A program made the translations under genes and the position numbers. Source: Thunnus maccoyii (Eukaryota; Chordata; Actinopteri; Scombriformes; Scombridae). From it: a DNA stretch of 64,000 bases. This document shows positions 25,445 through 37,900 of the stretch, one piece after another. The notes below the pieces were generated by a model that saw only the letters and a list, made by a program, of their open reading frames with translations, was not told the DNA's origin and searched no databases. Position 1 is the first letter of the stretch, and each line of letters begins with the position of its first letter. The stretch spans positions 9,529,111 through 9,593,110 of the forward strand of contig NC_056552.1 of the NCBI RefSeq assembly GCF_910596095.1, written 5' to 3'.

Positions 25445-26380
25445 CACAAATCAAAGTTAAAACACAACAAAAACTATTCCAATAGTTTGAAGCACAACAG
25501 ACACAAACCACAAGACTTGTAACTATTTCTGAACTATAGGGACACGATCAAATGCTTGCTACTGTGAAGACAGTGTATACTGGCTACTGGACTCCAGCAA
25601 CTGTTTAAATAAAGTGTTTTAAGGTCTTCACATTTCATTTGAAGTAGGGTTGGGCAATATATGGATAATATAGCGATATTGTGATATGAGACTAGATGAT
25701 ATCTTAGATTTTGGATATCATAATATCATGATACGACATAAGTGTTGTCTTTTCCTGGTTTTAAAGCCTGCATTACAGTCAAATAATATAATTTTCCATT
25801 TTCCTTACCAGACTGTTCTATTATTTGCCTTTACCCACTTAGTCAATATATCCATATTACTGATGATTATTTATCAAAAATCTCATTGTGTAAACATTTT
25901 ATGAAAACACCAATGGTCATCCCTACAATATTGTTGCAATAATGATATCGGGGTATTTGGTCAAAAATATTGTGATATTTGATTTTGTCCATATCACCTA
26001 GCCCTAATTTGAAGACCCCAAAAAGTAACTTAATGGGGCTATCAACCTTATGAGCATGGTTATTTCTGCATATCACATGTAGTCTTCGACCCTGCTCACA
26101 CAACTCAAAGTTAAAACATACCAAAAACTACTCCAATAATTTGAAGCACAGCAGACACAAACCTCAAGACTTGTAACTATTTCTGAGTTATGGGGTCACG
26201 GTTAAATGCTTGCTACTGTGAAGAAAGTGTGTATTGGCTCCTGGACTCCAGCATCTGTCTAAATAAAGTGTTTTAAGGTCTTAACATTGCATTTGAAAAT
26301 CCCAAGAAGCAATTTGATGGGGCGATCAACTTTATAAGCATGGTTATTTCTGCATGTCACATGACATCTTCAACCAAGTG
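25445..26380. repeat. Tandem duplication of about 285 bp, first copy split by a transposon
   Basis: Unit 1 (25445-26097) and unit 2 (about 26098-26380) share long near-identical stretches (TTTGAAGCACA.CAGACACAAACC, ACTTGTAACTATTTCTGA, TAAATAAAGTGTTTTAAGG, GCATGGTTATTTCTGCAT). Unit 1 is interrupted by a 362-bp element. Lies in sec24c intron 1 on the - strand. Confidence 0.85.
25645..26006. mobile_element. hAT-like non-autonomous DNA transposon (MITE), 362 bp
   Basis: Ends are imperfect inverted repeats: TAGGGTTGGGCAATATATGG at the left, and TAGGGCTAGGTGATATGG when the right end is read in reverse complement. It is flanked by a perfect 8-bp direct repeat ATTTGAAG (25637-25644 and 26007-26014), the target-site length of hAT transposons. 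The second duplication unit has CATTTGAAAATCCC at the same place, the empty site. No coding capacity. The interior is AT-rich with many ATATTG/CAATAT words. Confidence 0.85.
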
Positions 26381-27164
26381 GGGATGTTTGTACACTAACT
26401 TGGCTTACGGAGACTGACCTAACCTATATGACAGTGTGATGAGTATCATCTATCAGACTAAACGAGCGGGGCCTTTGAATAATTCAGCAGTACAGGTGCC
26501 ACAACGAGAAATACAATCGCTGGAGCCGCACAGCTATTTAGTATGTCGGGCCTACCGAGTGACCCACACCTGCTGCCGTCGCTGTGTTTCACAATTAAGA
26601 GACTTAAAAAGGTTTAGCAGTTTCAAAAAACTCACAAAGAAAAATATTATCCTAGTATAAGAAACGTGTTACTGGCAAATCAAATGCCAGCTTCGTAGGA
26701 GTAAAGTATGGCAAAGTGAGGAGAAGATGTACGAGTGAGAACAACCTCAGTGCCGCATTACAGTTAGCTAGCAACACCACAACCAAAACCTCAAAACACC
26801 AGATCGGTCAATACACACGGCTAACTGTGGCGAGAATGACCGAGACACAATATCTTCGATTTAACAACACGTCCAAGTTGTGGGAGCTAACTTAAAAATG
26901 CTAACCGGGCTACTTGGATCATGATGACAGCAGCAGTGGTTGAAATCAGCTGTGACCAAATCGCCACAACCGGAGCTAGCTAATGTTAGCCTCATAGCTA
27001 AGCTAATGACTTCCATTCCATAATGCTATTTCTAAGAGCGACGCTAGCCGTGCTGTAGCATTAGCTTTAGCATTAGCATTAGCTACGATAGCAAAAATCC
27101 TAGTCCCCCTGTCAAACCGGGGTTAGGGGTGTCACACATTGACTGGTTTCAAATAGAAACCTAC

Positions 27165-27345
27165 CTCCAAAGTGGTGTAAATAGTAAGGCTCGGGGCAAA
27201 GCTGTTAAACCCGGTTGCCGACAAACTGTGAAGCCGACGTCGTCCCGGGGTGTTTCTCACTAATCCCTTCTTGCTATCAGAAGCGGACGTTCAGCGGAAC
27301 TGCTGCAGCGCTGTGCCACGTCCACTTCCGGACCCGGCGGAGGGA
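27165..27345 (-). promoter_or_regulatory. sec24c: Sec24c non-coding first exon and core promoter
   Basis: On the - strand a good donor (TTGGAG, then GTAGGTTTC; GT at 27164-27163) ends a GC-rich stretch suited to a first exon. A CACTTCCGG/CCGGAAGTG ETS-type motif lies at about 27323-27331, typical of housekeeping promoters. Distance to the ATG exon is about 2.4 kb. The transcription start is not visible; I place it near 27,300-27,345. Confidence 0.5.
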
Positions 27346-27619
27346 CTTCCTCCACACTCACCTCCACTACTGTGGTGGAGGAAAGCAGCTCAAAGAACTG
27401 GATGTAGGTTTAATACAACAAAAATCAACTACGCACGTCTCATCAACTATTTTTCTCTAGTTGTTGAAGAAAGTAGGTTTGTAATTGGTACAAAGTTAAA
27501 AGACAGGTTCCCAGTTGTCTTAAAACAACAGTCAGGTGTCCATATGTGCACTGAAAGAGGTTTTCCTTTCTGTAATCATTCCTCCTGTACATTCTGGCTA
27601 TTAAAATATTTCCTTCAAA

Positions 27620-28075
27620 TGTGCTTTCAATGTAAGTGATGGGGGACAGAATCAATCGTTTTGTGTGTCATTTTGTGCAAAAAAAGTTTATCTGAAGCTT
27701 ATATGAGGCTTCAGCAGTCTGAGTTAGTCATATCAGGTGGATATCTGCCATATTTACAGTCTATTTAGCATAAAATTCCCTCTTTGTGTTTCCTGGGACA
27801 GTGTTTCCCTGTTGAGCTGTGGTGGAAGTATAGTAACAAAAAGAGGAACTTTGGCACTAAAAAGACTGTAACGTTGAAAGATCTACTTCTACTTGCTTTG
27901 ACTAATTGTAACTGAAGTTTCATATTAGCTTCAGATAAATTTTTAAATACTGTAAGTGCATTATGAAAGGATCTTCTAATGGTCAGTATGAACAAGAGAA
28001 ATAAATATGGCAAGAAAAACCTATTTCAATGTTCATATGGACACTTATTTTTTTAAGAAAATTGTGAACCTGTCC
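27620..28075. repeat. Interspersed repeat, GATGGGGGACA family, copy 1
   Basis: GTGATGGGGGACAGAATC, then CCCTCTTTGTGTTTCCTGGGACAGTG, AAAAAGACTGTAACG and GCTTCAGATAAATTT. The same word order is found at about 45,365-45,920 and in part at about 60,896-61,695. In the sec24c/synpo2l intergenic region. Confidence 0.5.
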
Positions 28076-28805
28076 TTTAAGGCAGATTCGCGGCCCATAT
28101 GCAACACTTTAGGTGTTTCCATTTGAAACTTTAACACTTAAAGACACTTAAATATTATTTGCATATACCCAGCAATATATTTGTTTTCACACTAGCTTTG
28201 CAATAAAAACTTTATGGCTCACTGGCTATCCTGGCCCTTCTAAGTGTTCGCTAGGCTGAGAGCCAATGGAGCTAAGATGTCCTCCCAGTCATGTATCAAA
28301 TAATAATAATTTGACAAGAGGTAGCCATCTGAATTGGGCTAATTATGCCAAAGTGTCAGTACATGTGGCTGTCTTCCAGCACCATCAGATGTGAGCCAGC
28401 TCTGGCACACACATGACAGCTAGATTTTAGCTGATTTTGGCAGTTTGGGCTGAGAATCACCCCCAATTTTTGGGACTCGGACCAAATAACTTGAGGCAGA
28501 ATCCCATGGGACTCATCCCAAATTTGAAATTATTCAAATGCGCTATTCATCACAAATCTGGCAGGAGTTAAATCAGGTGATCAGATTTAGGCCACTGATG
28601 GGACAAACCATTTGCCGTCCTCCAGCTAGGTGAGACATGGTAGCTGATGCACAGCAGTGTCTTGCCCAACACTGCAGAAAGGTACATGCTTGCCAACATT
28701 AAACCTATTTTATTGGACTATCTCTCTAACGAGAAGTCCACTACCACTCCTCCCAACTGTATAGGCAGTAAACCCACTGAAATTCCTAAAATATTTCCTC
28801 CTCAC

Positions 28806-29687
28806 CAGTGGTGGAAGAAGTGTTCAGATCCTTTTCTTAAGTAAAAGTACCAATACAGCGATGTAAACATACACCATTACAAATAAGAGTCCTGCATGAA
28901 AAATCCTACCCAAGTAAAAGTACATTACACAAGAATTATCAGCTTAATGTAGTTAAAGTATTGCAGTAAAAGTAGTGGTTTGGTTCCTCTGACTGATATA
29001 TTATTATTTATGACATCATTAGATTATTAATACTGAAGCATCAGTGTTAGAGCAGCATGTTACTGTTGTAGCTGCTGGAGGTGAAGCTAGTTTCAACTAC
29101 TTTATATACAGTTAGCTAGTTTAGTCCAGTGGTTCCCAACCTAGGGGTCGGGGCCCCTCTACAGGGTCACCAGATAAATCTGAGGGGTTGTGAGATGATT
29201 AATGGGAGAGAAAAGAAGAAAAAACAAAGTTCTGATGCGCAAATCTGTTTTCGGTTTTTGTACTTTTTCTCTAATCTTTGATTTTTAGTGAAATATTGGA
29301 TCATTTGAACATTTATTGAAATGAAACCATGTGAGAAATTTAGAGGGAAAAATCACTATTTGGTGGAGCTGTTAACAACTCATAAACATCTGAAATGTGA
29401 CCCCGACTACACACTGCTTTTTGTAAGACGTCAAAAGCCAAAAAGGTTGGAAACCACTGGTTTCATTTTTAACAATGTTTCGTATTTTAAAAGCTTGTTA
29501 TATTATCCATTGTGTCAAATCTTCATCTGAAAAGTAACTAAAGCTGTCAAATAAATGTAGTGGAGTAGAAAGTACAATATTTCCCTCTGAAATGTAGTGG
29601 AGTGGAAATATAAAGAATCATAAAAATGGAAATATTCAAGTAAAGTACAGTACTTGAGTAAATGTATTTAGGTACTTTCCACCATTG
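28806..29687. mobile_element. Composite inverted-repeat transposon, 882 bp, common percomorph type
   Basis: Left end CAGTGGTGGAAGAAGTG; right end in reverse complement CAATGGTGGAAAGTACC. Flanked by CTCCTCAC (28798-28805) and CTCCTCAT (29688-29695), a 7/8 match in the hAT size class. It carries the AAGTA/TACTT-rich arms of a repeat I know as abundant in percomorph genomes, and a nested element in its middle. Confidence 0.75.
29126..29460. mobile_element. Nested inverted-repeat element, 335 bp
   Basis: Starts CCAGTGGTTCCCAACCT and ends with its inverse (16 of 17 match: AGGTTGGAAACCACTGG). Lies inside the 28.8-29.7 kb composite. The left half of a related copy lies at about 36,580-36,770, and a decayed third copy spans 33,058-33,462. 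Confidence 0.7.
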
Positions 29688-29921
29688 CTCCTCATACCCT
29701 CCACCTTTGCTCTATGGTTGGAGTGCTTCGGGGAGATGGAGACAAATCTGTGAGCTGCGGCTGCTGGCCAGGCCGGCTGATCTGGGTGTTGAAGGGGGAG
29801 TGGTGGTGGTGGTTATTTCGGGAAGGTATATCAGCAAGCATCCCCCTTCTGTACAGAGTGTTTGAGACTGACATGGCAAGTGTTGAATACAGGAAGATGA
29901 GCACACGTGCTCACATACACT

Positions 29922-29922
<1 letters not shown>

Positions 29923-29972
<50 letters not shown>
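29923..29972. repeat. (AC)25 microsatellite
   Basis: Uninterrupted dinucleotide run about 225 bp upstream of the synpo2l start codon, next to the putative promoter. Confidence 0.95.
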
Positions 29973-29974
<2 letters not shown>

Positions 29975-30000
29975 TTTCCCCTTCTCACCCTCCCCACTGC

Positions 30001-30196
30001 CCACCCTCCGACACAGCATTCCTGTATAAGCAGATGAAAGCCAGCCACCCCCTGTCTCCTTATGGGTGGAGTGATTTAGTGTGGTCACAGAGAATAGTGG
30101 GGGATACTCGCAGAGTGTGAGGAACTGAAGAAGGGGAGAGCAACATATATACACCGTCACACACATACTGTATCAGGCTGTGAGCTGGGAGCAGGG
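30001..30196 (+). promoter_or_regulatory. synpo2l: Putative synpo2l promoter and 5' UTR
   Basis: Directly upstream of the synpo2l start codon: an exact M-CAT/TEAD motif CATTCCT (30017-30023), a TATAAG stretch (about 30025-30030), an E-box CAGATG (30031-30036) and a second TATA-like stretch (CATATATACA, about 30142-30152). M-CAT plus E-box fits striated-muscle expression. A long (AC)25 microsatellite ends at 29972. Motif matches only. Confidence 0.35.
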
Positions 30197-31897
30197 ATGG
30201 TAGCGGAGGAGATTGTGGTCTCCCTGTCAGGAGGATCCCCATGGGGTTTCAGACTGCAGGGAGGAGCAGAGCAACAAAAACCTCTACAGGTGGCAAAGGT
30301 ATAGTGGAGCCAGTGTGTGTTTATGTATGTCACAGAGAAGACGTTACTGACAAGGTGATAACATGAGTAGACGGGTTTAATAGAGACAGCAGCTGGTAAC
30401 TGATGGAAAGGCCTTAATGGTCAGTCTTGTGGTTCGCTGTGATTGTAATTCAAGCTTTAGTCGGCACTAAGAGCTTAAATCTCTGGTGTTGGAGGTATTT
30501 GTAGGGGGTGGAAAGTAACTTATTAAAAGTATCAGTGTAATTGCGTACCTTTCTGACACACTTGAACATTTGTGAGTACTTTCTATAATCAGTATTCACT
30601 GATTTTAATCAGTTCAAGCATCACTGAACTTGCTGCAAGAAATCATATTGAAATGCACATAATCAGGATTTCACATTTGCTTTTTCACATGAACCTTTTA
30701 TAACTAAGCAATCGTTACTCAGAGGAGTAATCAGCAGTCTTATTTCTACTTTTACCTGTGCACTTTTGAACACAAGAACCGTTACAGCGATGTAGGACTT
30801 AATGAGTTTGGAGTACAATTTTCTCATAGTCATTTTGCCTCAGTCCAATTCAATACTGCAATTGTGATTCAGTTGGGTTTGTGGGTCAGAGAACAGCATG
30901 AACACATGTTTGGGGGATTGATCTTGACTCAGGTTTCATCACTGCGTCCTAGTGGCGACTATACAGTAGCAGAGATTAGTATTTGTTTCTTTTAAAAAGG
31001 TTAGTGTACAGTACATGCATGTGTGTGCATGCATATATATTCTATATTATAATGATATTATATTCACACATACTGTATGAGTGGCTGTGCACATGAAAGT
31101 GTGTCTACTGTACTGTGAACACATAACGGAAGTAGATAATGAACTTGCCTCAGATTTGTCATTATATACCTATTAGACTTTTAAAATCAACTTAAAGCCT
31201 CATAAGTTTCCTTTTACTAAGTTTGGTTCCTCCAAAGGCCTTTTGTGTCTGTGTTTATATTTGTTGACAGACCAGAATGTTCTCTCTAATAAGAAAAGCT
31301 ATTCTGGAGAGGAGGAATGTGACCTCGCTCACACTGAAAAGTTGGCCAGTCACTCATAAGCTTAATCGTAACCTCTTGTTCAAAATGGAGGTGGAGAACA
31401 TGGTTGGGCACCAAAGAATACTCTTTACTCAAGATCTCCAAGCAGATAAGGTCATCATAATGAGGGTTTGATCAGTGTGTGCTTCCTCTCGTTGGTGTGT
31501 GTGCGTGTGTGTGTGTGTGGTTGGGCATACCTCAGATAAGCCTGGTAGGGAATGGAGCACAAACTAGAGGATCAGAATAGCTCATTTAAGAGGTGCTGGA
31601 AGCCGGGCATGGAAAAAGGTCTCTTGTTCACACACACAAAGATACGTATATGCACACACACACTTTCCTGTCTCATTAAGTATTCAATTCTTAAACTGTA
31701 CTGTAAGTATTCTTTTCTTTGAGTTTCACCTCACACAAGTGTCTGTCTTTCTTCGTCTGTCTAGGAATGTGGTTGATTTTCCTGTGAGGTTTTATTTTGG
31801 GTATGTGGGTAACATATGGTGAATGATAGGCATGCCCCCCTGGTCCAGACTGGTGATGCAGCTGTTCAAACCCCCTCTTTCATGATGCTCACTTGTG

Positions 31898-31944
<47 letters not shown>

Positions 31945-34900
31945 CTGTATGTGTGTGTACATTTGGCAGAGTGGGGAAAGTGCAAGATAGAGTTTGTGCT
32001 CTTGTCCTTCAATGTGTTTGTGTGACGGTGCAATGGGATAACTGGGTCAAGAGATACTGATAAAGGCAAATACTGTGTCCTCTTACGAATCCAAGTAGGT
32101 GCGGGAACACACTTTACTCCACTCAACATTTTTGCAGTGATAAGGTGTGTGTGTATTAGTGTGTGTGCGTGTGAGGAGAGAGAGGGGAGGAAACTGCAAT
32201 CTAGTGGACAAGAATAATCGCCTTCCCATCTATCATCCGACCCCCACAGAAATACTTCCTGAAGGATCCTATGACATCATCTCTTAGCGACCTTCAGCAA
32301 CAGCTGCATTAAAAAAACACTTGGCAGCATGACTTAAAGAGTTATTTTCTGATACATGGACAAACATGGCTGCCAGTAGAGGAAGGCTACTGTTTGTCAG
32401 TTGTTCTATAAATCGCCCTAAAAATTTGTCATTTGTCTATAACATTAAGTATTCATGACTTATTAAGCAACAATTAAAGTAAAAAAGTTCATAAAAACAA
32501 TATCCTTATTATTCATTAAGAGTTTAACACTCTAATCTGTGTGGGGTTTGATCTGACTTTGGTCTGGAAACATGAGCAAACAGCCTCACCGCTGTCGTCG
32601 TGTTTCATTTCAAATGTTACTAAATCCTGTTTGGTGCACAGTGACCACAATTTTTCAACTGAACTCCACCCCTCTTCTAAACAGTGAGAAGAGGAGTACA
32701 AATAATACAGAAGTCACTCATGTGAAATAACCAACAAGTGTTGTTGTGGGACCTCATCACTCATAGAAAGAAGCTGATTGATATATTTTGTGATTGTAGC
32801 GTATTTAAATGCGCCCATTTATTCTCAGTGCTCCTGGGTTGGATCCATTGTTGGGAGATGAATATTACTAGTAAGAGTTGCCAATGTCAGATTTTCATAT
32901 CCCAAACAGAGGAGAGTTCTGAACTCTTACTGGAGACAACAAGATAATTACTCATTATTCTGCAAGAAAAAATATAGTTACATACATTTTGAGAAGCATC
33001 AAGGAAGAAAGAATCACAAAAAGCTGTGCAAGACTGTTTTTGGGACACTTACACAATATGGTTCCCAATTCCCACAAGGGGTCTCAAGATAAAAGTTGCA
33101 AGACAAGAGATAGAATGGCAAAGCAGATTAACAAAAAACATATATTCTACGAAATTATTCAAATAAAACATGGGGAAAAATCACTCTTGGGTTAACGTAA
33201 TCATACTGTATTTATATAGTGCTCAAAGCTTTTTACAGTCTTGCCTCATTCACCCATACACACACATACACACACACACACACAACTGATGACTGCAGGC
33301 TACCATGCAGGGTGCTGGCCTAACCACTGGAAACAGTTGGGGTTCAATGTTTTGCTCAGCGTCATAACCCACAGACAGACATACTGTACACAACAGATGA
33401 TGATGGATCACAAGTATTTCTTGTTTTAATGGTCACAAGCCAAAAAGGAACCACTGGTCTAAAAAGTGAGATGACTAATGTCAGGTAAAGGTTAGGTATG
33501 ACAAAGCAGACCTTGTACTGACAAAATGGTTTATCTAAGGTGACTTTGCCACAGCTATGAGTATTAATGTGTTATTAACTCTTTTCCTCTCTGCAGGTGC
33601 GCAGGCGCAGCAAAGCGTGCAGAGCTGGACTGAAGGAGCATGATGAGCTGGTTGCCATTGGCGACCATATGTGTGCAGAGCTCAGTCATGCTCAGGCCAT
33701 GAACCTCATAGATACACAGAACACTACACTCAACCTGAGGGTTAAAAGGTCAGATCATGGCCTCACACTTACAGTACGCCACACACATTATTTACATGAA
33801 GCCAAACTGATGCATGTTTTGCATTTTCACAAGTTGTCAACCGTATGTTTCCAGGGCCCCTTCTGGATTCCACTCCTCATCTTACGCTGGTCGCTCCGCA
33901 TCTCCCCGCTCCGCGATGAGAGTCCTGTCTCCCCCCTCCGCCCCCTTGCCCTCCCACCACTCCTCCATCCTCTCCCCAACTGGGATACCCAGAGGCATCA
34001 CTTCTCCTCCAGACAGCGAGGCCTACTACGGAGAGACAGACAGTGACGCAGACACACAGTCACACACGTACCGCCGCCAGCGTCGCACACCTCCTCATGC
34101 ACGCTCACCTGCGCGCTATGACAACCAAGAAGAGGAGGAGACCTCAGAGATGAGTGGGTAAGAGAGATTGAGCACCACTTCTGGTATTTAAAAGGTTTCT
34201 GTAATCAATCTTGTTGTTAAATGCCAACAAAATGATTGTTGTTTTATCATAAACAGACAAATGTTTAAATTTAGAAGCATCTACATTTCAGTCTCAAATG
34301 TTTATGCATCAAAATAAAAAAAAAAAAGATGAAATAAATGAAACTATGCTCTCCTCTGTCTTTCCTCAAAGGTATGAGAGCGCTACAGATGGAGGGGTTT
34401 CCATGACGGGGCAGTGGGAGGGTCAGTGTCTTCCTGGCGTCCCCCGCAGAGAGCTCATCTATCAGCCCCCCCAGACGGAGTGGACCACTCCAACTCACAC
34501 CCCACACACTCTGACCCCTCACACTCTGACGCCTCACACACTCACCCCGACCCCTGATCAGGGTTTGGTGGAAGCGGAGGGAGAAGTGGATAGCGGCTTC
34601 CAGGAGGTAGGGGGCAGCATCGGGCTGGCCTGCCCTCCGCTCGTGTCTCCCGAACGGGCGAAAGAGGCTCTGATGCTGGGATCTGCTAACCAGCTGGTGC
34701 CCATGGTGGGACCGCAGCAGACCCCTGTCAGTGATGAGCTGTCCACTACCTACATGGACAAAGCACGGCAAGCCAGTGAGTATACATCTTTGTACAAAGT
34801 GACACCATTACAGACAATAAATAATAATAATATTAATGAAGTTTTCAAAAACTGAAACCAAGGATTTAAAAGTAACATACATACATATACTTCATGTATA

Positions 34901-37900
34901 CATGATTACACACATGCACACAAATTACCCACCTTGGGATAAAAATATGTATTCAGAAGCAAGTTAAAGGAGCAAATCTCAATTTGTGATTTTGTTCCAC
35001 AGTGGAGGTGCTGTGTGTGGCAGCATAAGCATCAATAAATCATTACTACCTGATTGCTGATGAAAAAATACTGTAAGAACTGAAAACAAATGAGAAAACG
35101 TGCAGTTATATTGTCCATAGTCGTGTGCCATCAAGTCAGAGTTTCTGTGGAATAAGTAAAAGCATGATGGAAATATTCCCTTTTGCCCTCCGACGTGTTT
35201 ATTCTCTTTTGTAAAACACAAACAAACACCAGAAGTGATGACAAGAAATTAATAACTTATTGAGGAGAACATGATTTTATTTGTGTACGGTAATTATACT
35301 GATATATCACAATTATTTTGAAGATGACATAATTAAACACTAATTATAGCAGAGCTGCAATGATTAGATGATTAATTGATTAGTTGGTCAACAGAAAAAT
35401 AATTGTTTAATTGTAATTTATTTTGATCAATTGATCATTATGAGTCATTTTTTCAAGAATTTAAATATTGAATATATATTTGGTATCTATAGTCTTCTAG
35501 TAAACTTTGTGACAAAAATATCTTTGGGCTGTGGACTGTTGGTTGGGACAAAACAAGACATTTTAGGTCACATCTTGGGCTTTGTGAAACACTGATTGAC
35601 ATTTTTCACCATTTTTCGATATTTTATAGACATAATATATAGAAAATAATAGACAGATTAATCGATAATGAAAATAACTGTCAGTTGCAGCCCTAAATTC
35701 TAGTCCTGCACAGCATGCCATGGATGTGTGTGTCCATTTTTCGACAAATAATTTTTGCTAATGAAATAAAATTTGGATCTTGGATGTCAGTTTATCCAGT
35801 TGGATCCAAACTTATGCAACTTTTGCAACTATTAAGTTTGAGGATAATCCACCAGCTGCAAACCAAAAAGAAGCGCATCTCCATTTTCTTACACTAATAT
35901 AACTATTGACAACCGTGTTTTTACTTTTTAATTTAAAATTTCAAAGATTCCCTCGGTGTCTCAAAGGCAGCAGCGGTCCTTGAGCTTGCTGTATATCTAC
36001 AGCTAGATCACCATCTAGTGGTTACTTTCTGTAACTGGAGCATTATGTTACTTTTACAGGCCGCCCTTAATGGGGTGATATATACCAGATACTGACAGAG
36101 GTATTCCACCTCCCTCCTCCTCCCCTCTCCTGTCCCCAGAAACAGCAGTCTATCTCTTCTGTCAGTATTCGAAGCATCTGCCTCACTGACTGTATTTATA
36201 GGTATTGAAGATTCTGACAGACAGACTGGATGAGACTCTGACTTACAGGCCACACAGCTGAATGTGTGTGCGTGTTTCTGTATGTGCACATGCAAATTCT
36301 GGCATGTGTTTACGTTAGTGCTGAAATGATTAGTCGGTTTCGCTGATTAGTCCATTAACAACAGCGAATGTGATAATCAATAAATCGTTTAGGTCGTTTA
36401 GCAAGAAAAATGCCAAATGTCTCCTGGTTGCAGCTTTTCTAACATTAAAATTTACTGCTTTTCTGTCTTTTACATGATTGCAATTTGAATGTCTTTGTCT
36501 TTTGGACTGGTGAGTGGACAGAGCAATCAATTTTATAATCTGAACAATTGATCGGTTAATCTGAAAAATAGGAATTAATCCAGTGGTTCCCAACTTGAGG
36601 GTCAGGATCTCCACAAGGGGTCACGAGATAAATCTAAGGGGTTCGAGAGAAGAATGTTTCAGTCGGATAAAAGAAAACTGACACTGCTACATAAAATTAT
36701 GTTTGTTTTTCATACTTTTCTCTAGTTTTTGTTTTTTTTCTTGTGAAATATTGCAGTTTTAGCTCTTAAGGCCCCAAAAATGTATTCTCTTGATATGTGT
36801 CTTATAACGCTAGATTTCACGCTAGAGGGATTGAAGTAGATGTTGTTCATAGCCTTAGATGATTACAACAGTGATGTTAGGATTTAATTTTAACTCATAA
36901 AGTTTTATTAACCTTGTCTGGTTAACTTCATCATCATTAATCATTTCAAAAGGCAATAATTATCAAACTGAATAGCTATGCACTGACTGGGCCGTGACCT
37001 CATGTGGATGAGTGTTACAGTAATGAGAGGCCTGTTGTCCAGTACAAGAGGCTGAAAGCCAGAATGACTTAGGTGAGGGCTTTACTATAGGACGAATGAT
37101 GACTGAGATGTCCAGGGACCTGCCCTTTCTCACATTACACACACGCACACACATGCGCATTGCCTTTGGCTTTGGATGTGGGATTGTTAGCTCTGCTGCT
37201 TTAGAGTTGTGTTTCTGTGTGTGCAGCGGTTGTTAGGTGTGAAGTGTCAGCAGCAGAGAGTGACATCAGCAGTAACCTATAACCTATAATTGACTTTATG
37301 AACTCATATACACAAACACACACATATATGCACACACACTCAATGACACGACTGTCTAAATATCCTCTGGTGAGGGGTCTCCCCGTCCTTGTGTGTGTGT
37401 GTGTGTGTGTAAGTGTATGAGACAGAGACTGGACAGGTGTTTGATGTCTGTCAGACAGACAGGAATAGTGGGTTGACATCATGTGTTGGTTTGGGTTGCT
37501 GGACAGAGACAAAGGTCTTTACATGGGCTGTGCCCTGAGAGAAGAACTGGGAGACAGAGACTACACGGTTCCCCACTCAGAACAGAACTGGACACTGTGA
37601 GGGTGTGTGTGGGAGGGTCTGAGGGAAGTTAAGGACACACACACAAACATACTCACGCTTGTGAGATGAGGGACCTAACTTCTAAATCAGGTTCAGACGC
37701 AGGTGGACACACAGCCTCACACACCGTGTACGCAGGTAAGACAAATTTAAACTCGCTCATGTACATATAACTTTATTTACACACAGATTTACTCACACTA
37801 GTAAAGTGAAAAGTTGTTTTTCTTTTTCAAATTAATAATTATACCATGGCTGTTCTCTGTCTACACTATAGAAAGTTTTAATTTAATATTATGTTATTGT

